This document shows positions 1 through 6,028 of a DNA stretch of 56,710 nt, piece by piece (the first letter of the stretch is position 1; the number at the start of each line of letters is the position of its first letter). This DNA is from Oleiphilus sp. (GTDB taxonomy: Bacteria; Pseudomonadota; Gammaproteobacteria; Pseudomonadales; Oleiphilaceae). The stretch is from the NCBI GenBank assembly GCA_006212045.1, contig PZPK01000029.1:1-56710 (forward strand), written 5' to 3'. A model generated the notes under the pieces. That model was given only the letters and a program-made list of their open reading frames with translations, had not been told where the DNA came from and did no database searches. A program made the position numbers and the translations under genes.

Positions 1-446
1 CCGAAGAAGCCCTACTTTCCTGCATGGCCTATGTTGACCTGAACCCGGTCCGTGCAGGGTCGGCAAAAACACCAGAAGAATCGGCGCACACCAGTATCAA
101 GGCACGTTTGAAACCGGATGTTTCATTGTACCAGACGTTAAACGAACAAGGCTTGCTGCAAAGCCCGGCACAACTCAAACCCCTCGCCCGGTTTGAAGGC
201 CACGACACGCAACATCACTTGAGCGGCATTCTTTTCAGTCTGGAAGAATATCTGGAGCTAGTGGACACCACCGGACGTATTCTACGAGACGACAAACGCG
301 AAGCCATTCCCCTGCACCTGCCACCCATTCTGGAACGACTGGGAACTGACCGGAAAACCTGGCTGGTACAATGCACGCAGTTTGAAAAGTTCTACCGTCA
401 ACGTTTTGCCAAACGCCATAGGCACGTCGACCGGCAAAGCGCATAG
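1..446 (+). CDS. REP-associated tyrosine transposase (RAYT-like), C-terminal part, cut by the window edge
   Basis: The reading frame is open from base 3 and runs off the left edge, so the first in-frame ATG (base 24) is internal rather than the start. The residues AYVDLNPVRAG are the hallmark of the Y1/IS200-like transposases that mobilise REP sequences. They follow the catalytic tyrosine region, which must lie upstream of the window. The C-terminal part (ILERLGTDRKTWL) is the usual extension of the long chromosomal subgroup. Members are normally single-copy domesticated DNA-nicking enzymes rather than active insertion sequences. A 10-bp-stem hairpin lies 37 bases beyond the stop, as expected for the REP partner. 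The family is clear, but activity cannot be judged without the N-terminal half. Confidence 0.85.
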   Translation, partial: EEALLSCMAYVDLNPVRAGSAKTPEESAHTSIKARLKPDVSLYQTLNEQGLLQSPAQLKPLARFEGHDTQHHLSGILFSLEEYLELVDTTGRILRDDKREAIPLHLPPILERLGTDRKTWLVQCTQFEKFYRQRFAKRHRHVDRQSA

Positions 447-482
447 AGCTCTACTCCACACAACTAACGAATCTCAGACGAA

Positions 483-514
483 TCAGACAGGCACTGAGGA
501 TAACGCCTGTCTGA
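483..514. repeat. REP-like hairpin beside the RAYT gene
   Basis: TCAGACAGGC (483-492) and GCCTGTCTGA (505-514) are perfect inverted repeats of 10 bp with a 12-base loop. There is no T-run, so this is not an ordinary terminator. A related half-site, TGCCTGTCCC, lies near base 630. RAYT enzymes recognise short hairpins that flank their own gene, so this is a plausible REP or half-BIME. That role is an inference from position and shape. Confidence 0.55.
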
Positions 515-757
515 AAGACACTAAAAAGAACAAATCTCAGGATAAAAACTCGGTATTGCAACGGAACTCAGCTTGAACGGGATTAGGTTGTATGGAGCGT
601 GGGAAAGGATAGGTTGTTATTCTAGTAAATGCCTGTCCCTAAGTTGGCTGCAATTCTATCCCTAGAAATCAGCCTTCTTTATAGTGCTATTTCACGCGAT
701 CAAGATATACAACACAGTGTCGTATATATGAGGGTTTAAATATCCATAGGATGGCAA
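515..757. other. Gene-free spacer between RAYT and GST-like gene
   Basis: No ORF here resembles a gene, and the 64-codon frame at 382-576 is a shadow that runs out of the transposase. The right half (about 650-750) is AT-rich and forms the 3' side of the minus-strand GST-like gene. Apart from the TGCCTGTCCC half-site near 630, I see no structured element. Confidence 0.5.
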
Positions 758-1948
758 TCAATACTTAAGCACAACCGGTTCTTCGAATAATTCCGTCGCT
801 TCTATCAGGGTTATCAGTCTTTGTTTTGAGGCTTCATCGAGTTGCTGCCAGTGAGCTTTGAGTTCACGCCAAACCCGTACCTGAAAGGTTTTGACGACGC
901 TGCGAAAGGGGTAGCCGAGCAGTTTGCCGTCATACAGTGCACGGCCTTGATTGAAGGCGGCTTCATTGAACTGTGTTTCGCCCTTGGCGATGGCCATCTC
1001 GTAGGCCTGTTCGTTCTGAACCATCAGCGCGGAGAAGGTTCCCATTAACGAATTCAGGAGTTTTGATAGCCTTGGGTGTATTTCCGGGTCTATCGCTTGG
1101 CTGTGATCATGGCGGTGCTCTCCGTGTTCAATACGCTTTAGCCAGTTAAAGAGTGTGGGGGCGAGCCGGAGCATCTGGTCTGCGGCTTCGCGGTCGACCA
1201 GATTCATGGCCAGCTGTCCATAGACGCTGGCGTCGGCAATGGTGAAGCCTTGGCCCAACAGATAGGGTTGATATTGCAGCACTTCGTCTACGGCTTTGAC
1301 GATGCGTTTCCAGGATTGATTGAGTAATGTATGGGTTTCTGGAAAGCCTTCCCGGCTGGGGGGCGTGAGTGCTTTTCTGACGCCTGCCTGAAACCCTTTT
1401 GGCGCGACACTAAACAAATAAGGGCAGCGCCGAACCTGCCGTTTTGGGAATTGTCGGGCCAGTATGGCCGGCCCACCCGGCGGCAAGGCATGTTTAAACT
1501 CTTTCGCCAGCAACTGTCCCATGATCTGGGTTTTAGCGGAACCGACCCAGCGCATATGATGCACAAGATACAGTCCGAATTCGTCAAAGGCTTCGTCGAT
1601 GAAGTGGGCGATAAATCCGGCAGGCGATTGCTTCGGGAACAGGGGACGAGCACCGTTCTGGTGGTCCAGCCAACGCGCGATACTGCTGCTGTCATACTGG
1701 AAGGTTTGACCGTCTTCGGAGAAAAAAGGCACGGCAGGGTACTCGTCGAGTTTGGCATCGATCGCGGGGAAGCGGGCCACCTCTTTTTTCTTTTTGGCTT
1801 CTTCCAGACGTTTCATTACGCCGAGGTTTTGAATCAGGCTTCCCTGAGATGGCAGCAAGCTGTAATCAATCTGCTTGAATGTGAGGCAGGCTTCCAGTTT
1901 TAACAGGAAGGGAGACAGTCTTACGCCCCATAGTATCGGTTTGCTCAT
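758..1948 (-). CDS. Glutathione S-transferase-like protein with long C-terminal extension
   Basis: The N-terminal 80 residues have a thioredoxin-fold GST pattern (ILWGVRLSPF, then the YDSSSIARWLD segment equivalent to the glutathione gamma-Glu site). The first-helix position has Ser rather than Cys. An all-helical GST C-domain follows, with the family motif LLGQGFTIADASVYGQL. At about 396 residues the protein is nearly twice the usual 200-230, with an extra region of about 120 residues after the GST core. I chose the ATG at 1948 because GGTGGGA lies nine bases upstream; in-frame ATGs at 1954 and 1966 are alternatives. The next gene downstream on the transcribed strand is more than 300 bases away, so it is probably transcribed alone. 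Substrate unknown. Confidence 0.75.
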   Translation of the reverse strand: MSKPILWGVRLSPFLLKLEACLTFKQIDYSLLPSQGSLIQNLGVMKRLEEAKKKKEVARFPAIDAKLDEYPAVPFFSEDGQTFQYDSSSIARWLDHQNGARPLFPKQSPAGFIAHFIDEAFDEFGLYLVHHMRWVGSAKTQIMGQLLAKEFKHALPPGGPAILARQFPKRQVRRCPYLFSVAPKGFQAGVRKALTPPSREGFPETHTLLNQSWKRIVKAVDEVLQYQPYLLGQGFTIADASVYGQLAMNLVDREAADQMLRLAPTLFNWLKRIEHGEHRHDHSQAIDPEIHPRLSKLLNSLMGTFSALMVQNEQAYEMAIAKGETQFNEAAFNQGRALYDGKLLGYPFRSVVKTFQVRVWRELKAHWQQLDEASKQRLITLIEATELFEEPVVLKY

Positions 1949-2035
1949 CTGCATCTGTCCCACCATTGGCTAGAGATAACAGGGAGATGGGAGGCGACGA
2001 ACATGGGTGCTTTCATTCTGCGCCTCCTGCAGGGG

Positions 2036-2746
2036 TCAGGCAATGCCAACCAGATTTTCGCCGACCGAGAATGCCAGAATCTGGCTCAGTTGCACCAGTG
2101 GTCTGCCGGTTTCTTCTCGCCACTGATTAAAGGCGGCCTGAATCAGTTTCATTTCCCGTTGGCTATTGGGTTCTGGTTTGAGATCCAGCCCAGTACCTTG
2201 TAACGCGGTTACGACATCTTTCGACAGGACGAAGGCATCTTTGCCCATATAGCGCAGAAAACGCTGGCCGGAGTTGCCGCCGAGGCGGGCACCGTGTTTT
2301 TTAATGTAGGCGAGCAAGCCAACAAAGTCATCCTCGGGCCAGTCAGCAATCAGACTGGCGATACCTTCGCGCGCACAGCGTTCTTCATAACACCATGCGA
2401 CGTTGTCTTTCAGTGCTTTGATTTTCTGCCAGCTTCGGACGACCCGACGGTCCTGGGTGTAGGCCTCCCATTGTTCATCCGAAAGCAGGCAAAGCGTATC
2501 GAGTTTAAAACCAAAAAAGGCCTCCTCGAACTCTGGCCACTTCTGTTCAATCACCTTCCAGCTGAAGCCCGCCTGATTAATACATTTGGTCATGGTCGAC
2601 AGAAAGCGGTCTTCGGGAATTGCGGCAATTTGCCGGGCTGATGCGGGCTGCAATAGCAGGTGTTCAAGGGCTGCACGGCCACCTTTGCGCTCGGTGGCGC
2701 GCACCATTATCGGCTCAAATTTCGGGATTTTCTGCTCGCTGGTCAT
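2036..2746 (-). CDS. DNA-3-methyladenine glycosylase I-like (Tag/HhH superfamily) protein
   Basis: The residues AERKGG-like (ATERKGG), QAGFSWKVIE, FFGF and LGGNSGQ match the long Tag-related family of about 230 residues that removes alkylated adenine in base excision repair. The QAGFSW segment aligns with QAGLSW of E. coli Tag. The Cys/His zinc-snap ligands of classical Tag are not apparent, so the mechanism may differ. The frame extends upstream to 2986, but those 80 extra codons are unrelated hydrophobic sequence that overlaps the divergent lipoprotein gene. I therefore start at the ATG at 2746 (MTSEQ), which fits the family length. No strong ribosome site is visible there. It lies divergent to the lipoprotein gene and upstream of the GST-like gene on the same strand. 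Confidence 0.75.
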   Translation of the reverse strand: MTSEQKIPKFEPIMVRATERKGGRAALEHLLLQPASARQIAAIPEDRFLSTMTKCINQAGFSWKVIEQKWPEFEEAFFGFKLDTLCLLSDEQWEAYTQDRRVVRSWQKIKALKDNVAWCYEERCAREGIASLIADWPEDDFVGLLAYIKKHGARLGGNSGQRFLRYMGKDAFVLSKDVVTALQGTGLDLKPEPNSQREMKLIQAAFNQWREETGRPLVQLSQILAFSVGENLVGIA

Positions 2747-2885
2747 ATCTTGATCTGTGGCTACACTAAAGAGATAAGGCTGAAAAACGGAATAGTCACA
2801 GCCCGCGATAACAAGTACAAAATTTATGGAACAGAATACGTGTGAGGTGAGAAAATTGAAAGGTGTCACAAGCGATAAAAGGATA

Positions 2886-3863
2886 ATGAATAGAAACACG
2901 AACGGAATGTTGCGCGGATTCAGATGCTTTGTTGCCTTTGGCTTATTCGCCGCGATGGGTGTCTTGCAGTCGGGTTGTGCTTCCAATCCTAAACAGTCGG
3001 AGAATGGCGCAGATCAGGAAGTCGCGGCGCAGGCTGCCAACGCGAACCCTGAACAGGACATGCAGCAGAACGCTGTAAAGGCCGAAGCCGAAGCGAAGGT
3101 AGAATCTGTGCAACAGGACACGGCAGGTCAGGTTCAGGACGCTGATGCGATGGTGGCCAGTCTTGCCAGGAAAGAAAAGTATGCTTTGGTCGAAGAGCCA
3201 GCGGTAACGGACGTCGCCAAGGCAGCGCCAGTTAAAGAGCGCGTAACGGCGAAAACGGTTGTTGAGGAAAAGGCAAAGACGGTTGAAAAGGCCGCTCCGC
3301 CGAAAGCAGCGCCTGCACCCGCTGTCACAAAAACACAGAGTCAGTCGGTGAGCACCGAGGCAAAACCATCGAAAGCAGCTGCATCTCAGGCGACGGAAAA
3401 GCAAGCGAAACGCAAGTTGGTGAAAAAGGCGATCAATGCTTCCGAAAAGGATCTCCCGATCTCGCTGGATATGTGGTCGCTCGGTAAAGACCTGGATTCC
3501 AGTCGGCTTTTGCTAAGCACACCGACCTGGCAAATGGGCGAGGGCAGTTATCTGTCGCAGGTCTGGCTGACGATTGAAGAGCGCGGATTGATGGTTCACA
3601 GCTCATCCGATATTGATCCCAATGCAAAGGGTAGTGGTATCGCACTAAACGGTGGCGAGCGAATTCCTTTTTCGAAAATCGAGGCTGGTAATATTGCGGT
3701 TTTTGAAGGCGACTGGATGAACCGGCTTTCGGATGGTGGCAAGCTGGACATCTATCTTGGGTTTTTCCCGGGCAAAACACCTCCCAGTCCTACCTTCAAG
3801 AGCGATGCCTCTTTGGATGCGCTGACGCGCCTAGTGCCAACGTATCAGCAGCTAATGAACTAG
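2886..3863 (+). CDS. Predicted lipoprotein with Ala/Lys/Glu-rich linker
   Basis: A basic N-terminus, a hydrophobic stretch and the lipobox LQSGC indicate signal peptidase II processing and anchoring to the periplasmic face of a membrane. A low-complexity linker of about 130 residues rich in Ala, Lys, Glu and Val follows, suitable for spanning the periplasm. A folded C-terminal domain of about 130 residues comes next, with many beta-type alternations and the segment VWLTIEERGLMVHSSSDI. I do not recognise that domain. The ATG at 2886 follows AAAGGATA; upstream ATG 2826 and downstream ATG 2907 are alternatives. A hairpin lies just after the stop. Confidence 0.65.
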   Translation: MNRNTNGMLRGFRCFVAFGLFAAMGVLQSGCASNPKQSENGADQEVAAQAANANPEQDMQQNAVKAEAEAKVESVQQDTAGQVQDADAMVASLARKEKYALVEEPAVTDVAKAAPVKERVTAKTVVEEKAKTVEKAAPPKAAPAPAVTKTQSQSVSTEAKPSKAAASQATEKQAKRKLVKKAINASEKDLPISLDMWSLGKDLDSSRLLLSTPTWQMGEGSYLSQVWLTIEERGLMVHSSSDIDPNAKGSGIALNGGERIPFSKIEAGNIAVFEGDWMNRLSDGGKLDIYLGFFPGKTPPSPTFKSDASLDALTRLVPTYQQLMN

Positions 3864-3880
3864 GCTCTGGAGATTCCATA

Positions 3881-3907
3881 TGTTGGCCGCAAACCATGCG
3901 GCCAACA
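3881..3907. terminator. Bidirectional hairpin between convergent genes
   Basis: TGTTGGCCGC and GCGGCCAACA form a perfect 10-bp stem with a seven-base loop (AAACCAT). It lies between the convergent lipoprotein and DUF2391 genes. No T-run follows on either strand, so it may stabilise 3' ends rather than terminate by the intrinsic route. Confidence 0.5.
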
Positions 3908-3917
3908 CCTCTGAAGA

Positions 3918-4460
3918 CTATTTGATGGCATCGGTGGCGACGGCACTCATGGATGCCGGGAAGGCCACCAGAATGATCCGCTTGATGGCAAGCAGATTAT
4001 CTTCTCCCCAGGGACATTGCTGGATCAGTGTCATCAGTAAGCCCACCACGATCAGTGAAATAAGGTAGATAGCCAGTACCCGTTTCACGTACTCAAATAC
4101 GAAGCCGCGCAAGTAGTACTGATAAAAGTTGGCATAGACAAAAATGGCAATGAACAGAATCGAGACGCCTGAAAGTGTCAGTATGTTCGCCAGAGGCAAT
4201 TTGCTTCCGAGTTGCCAGGTTTCTTCCGTGAAAGCCATTGGAATCGCCAGCAGAGTCGCACCCACAATAATCTGGATAATATCGCGAAAGACAAGTTCTA
4301 CCTTAAGTGGCTTGACGACTTTTTTGATCAGTTTTCCGGAATTGTCGAAGATTGGAATGATGGTATGCAGGTAACCGGCACGCCCAATACGCTTGATTTC
4401 GACGCCTTTTGCGCTTTGGTTAGACGGCAAGGGGGCGTCTTCAAAGGAATGTTTTTCCAT
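3918..4460 (-). CDS. DUF2391-type integral membrane protein
   Basis: A 180-residue protein with a soluble N-terminal segment of about 55 residues followed by four predicted membrane helices (about 60-80, 90-112, 128-148 and 158-178). The segment RDIIQIIVGATLLAIPMAF and the following TEE are characteristic of DUF2391 (TIGR02587-like) membrane proteins as I remember them. The biochemical role of the family is unknown. It stands alone, converging with the lipoprotein gene, with about 150 bases of empty spacer on its 5' side before the signalling operon ends. Confidence 0.6.
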   Translation of the reverse strand: MEKHSFEDAPLPSNQSAKGVEIKRIGRAGYLHTIIPIFDNSGKLIKKVVKPLKVELVFRDIIQIIVGATLLAIPMAFTEETWQLGSKLPLANILTLSGVSILFIAIFVYANFYQYYLRGFVFEYVKRVLAIYLISLIVVGLLMTLIQQCPWGEDNLLAIKRIILVAFPASMSAVATDAIK

Positions 4461-4612
4461 AGCTGGAACTAATCTCTCGGGAAGGCAGGGTCTGAATGCC
4501 CTGCAGATGTATGCGAGAGTGTGCCATGTTTAAAGTCGGGTTGAAACAGCGATACAACAAGTGATGGCACGGGGCCCAAGGGAATGCTTTGGTCGCGTTT
4601 CTGTCAGCGATG

Positions 4613-5530
4613 TTAGAAAAAGGTGAGTGCGGCCTCATGGTTGCGTTTTGACCGATACATGGCCTGGTCGGCTTTTTCCAGCATCATGGGAGTCGTCATG
4701 CCAGGCTGCCATTGCATCACGCCGATACTTATCTCGATGTTTTGTGTAAACGTTTTACCATCGATCAATAGCTTATAAGGCTTGGACAGTTGCTCTTGCT
4801 TGCGCTTGATCAGGTTAAGCAGCTCCTCTTCATTGGTGTAGTTGGCAACGATCATGAGAAACTCATCGCCACCATAACGTGCGGCATAATCCGACTTGCG
4901 GATCAGGGATTTCAGCCGTTTCGAGAAGGCTTTGATAAGCTGGTCGCCATAGCGATGGCCATGGGTATCATTGATCTGCTTGAAGTCATCAAAGTCCATC
5001 ATCACTAAAGAAAACGGTGCTTTTGAACGCTCGCACTGCGCGATCATAAAATCCAGTTTGTCGTACATCATGGCCCGGTTCGGGAGCCCTGTCAGGACAT
5101 CATTTTCGGCTCTTTCCTGCAGTTCGGCGAGCAAACTGTGGCGTTCGATCGCATAACGCACAGCCCGTGAAAGCAGGTCTGTATTGCATAGACGCTTGGG
5201 CAGATAATCTGCCGCACCTTTGCGAATCGCAGCCTCGCCAAATTCGTCGTCGTGTACTGTCAGCACGATGATAGGCGTATGGGTATCGAGCTGTACCAAG
5301 GTGTCGAGGGCCTCCATGCCTTCTGCATCAGGCAAGCCCAGATCAAGCAGCACAACATCAAAGGATTTTTGGGATATTGCGTCCAGAGCACTTTGCAGAT
5401 TCTGACAGGTTTCAATGTTGAATTTTTTGTTGGCATCCTGCCCCAGATACTCTCGAATCAGGTAAATGTCATCGGGATCATCTTCCACCACCAGTACCTT
5501 GACCGAATCTTCCACCATGTTTACGACCAC
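4613..5530 (-). CDS. Response regulator with GGDEF output (diguanylate cyclase)
   Basis: Residues 1-130 form a CheY-like receiver: acidic pair D17/D18, phosphoacceptor D63 in VVLLDLGLPD, and Lys near 112. A GGDEF domain follows, with an intact GGDEF signature at about 220-224 and an RxxD inhibitory site (RKSD, 211-214) five residues before it. It should make c-di-GMP when phosphorylated and be subject to product feedback. The start is GTG at 5530, preceded by AAGGAG nine bases upstream; the ATG at 5518 is possible. It is the last gene of the kinase-regulator-cyclase operon, 60 bases after the single-domain regulator, so both regulators are likely targets of the same kinase. Predicted cytoplasmic. 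Confidence 0.93.
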   Translation of the reverse strand: MVVNMVEDSVKVLVVEDDPDDIYLIREYLGQDANKKFNIETCQNLQSALDAISQKSFDVVLLDLGLPDAEGMEALDTLVQLDTHTPIIVLTVHDDEFGEAAIRKGAADYLPKRLCNTDLLSRAVRYAIERHSLLAELQERAENDVLTGLPNRAMMYDKLDFMIAQCERSKAPFSLVMMDFDDFKQINDTHGHRYGDQLIKAFSKRLKSLIRKSDYAARYGGDEFLMIVANYTNEEELLNLIKRKQEQLSKPYKLLIDGKTFTQNIEISIGVMQWQPGMTTPMMLEKADQAMYRSKRNHEAALTFF

Positions 5531-5590
5531 TCCAGTTCGCTCCTTCGTTACTGTCTCAATGGGTGATACTCACTTTAATCTTCATACAAG

Positions 5591-6028
5591 TTAGTACAGT
5601 TTCTGATTTTTGCTAAATCTCACCAGCCTAAACCAGTAACGGGTCAATACATCGACGTTCTCCAGCAGGGTCTGGTACTTGGCGGGTTTTACGATGTAGG
5701 AGTTGGCGCCCAGGCTGTAGACCTCATCGACGTCCGTTTGTGAGCGGGAAGTGGTGTATACAACCACCGGGATACTGTTCATGGAGGGGTTTTTCTTGAT
5801 CAATCCCAGCGTACGTTTACCGTCCCAGACCGGCAGATTCAGATCCAGCAGAATCAGGTGTGGCCTGGCATCCACGGGGCCAAGTTCTCGCAAGGCTTCG
5901 TAAAGGAGTTTGCCATTTTCAAAGCAGTCTATTTGAGATGTTACGGCTGTCTCCTCGAAGGCGAGCTTCAGCAGATATTGATCATCAGGATCATCCTCAG
6001 CCAGAAAAATGCGAAAACAGTCATTCAT
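5591..6028 (-). CDS. Single-domain response regulator (Rcp1-like)
   Basis: A 145-residue stand-alone receiver. FLAEDDPDDQYLL supplies the acidic metal-binding residues, D62 in LILLDLNLP is the phosphoacceptor, the conserved Thr/Ser lies in YTTS, and the Lys lies in IVKPA. The DDPDDQ style and the segment after beta 3 (DGKRTLGLIKKN) are typical of Rcp1 regulators that partner phytochrome-like or PAS kinases. Its ATG overlaps the kinase stop as ATGA (6025-6028), which argues for translational coupling and a cognate pairing. With no output domain it may act as a phosphate shuttle or sink between the kinase and the GGDEF regulator. That last role is an inference. Confidence 0.9.
   Translation of the reverse strand: MNDCFRIFLAEDDPDDQYLLKLAFEETAVTSQIDCFENGKLLYEALRELGPVDARPHLILLDLNLPVWDGKRTLGLIKKNPSMNSIPVVVYTTSRSQTDVDEVYSLGANSYIVKPAKYQTLLENVDVLTRYWFRLVRFSKNQKLY

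Noticed and set aside
1331-1903. 190-codon plus-strand frame
   Set aside because: It is antisense to the GST-like gene, with no family-like sequence; a shadow of codon bias.
2747-2986. N-terminal extension of the Tag-like protein
   Set aside because: It overlaps the divergent lipoprotein gene and is not conserved-looking; the family starts near MTSEQ.
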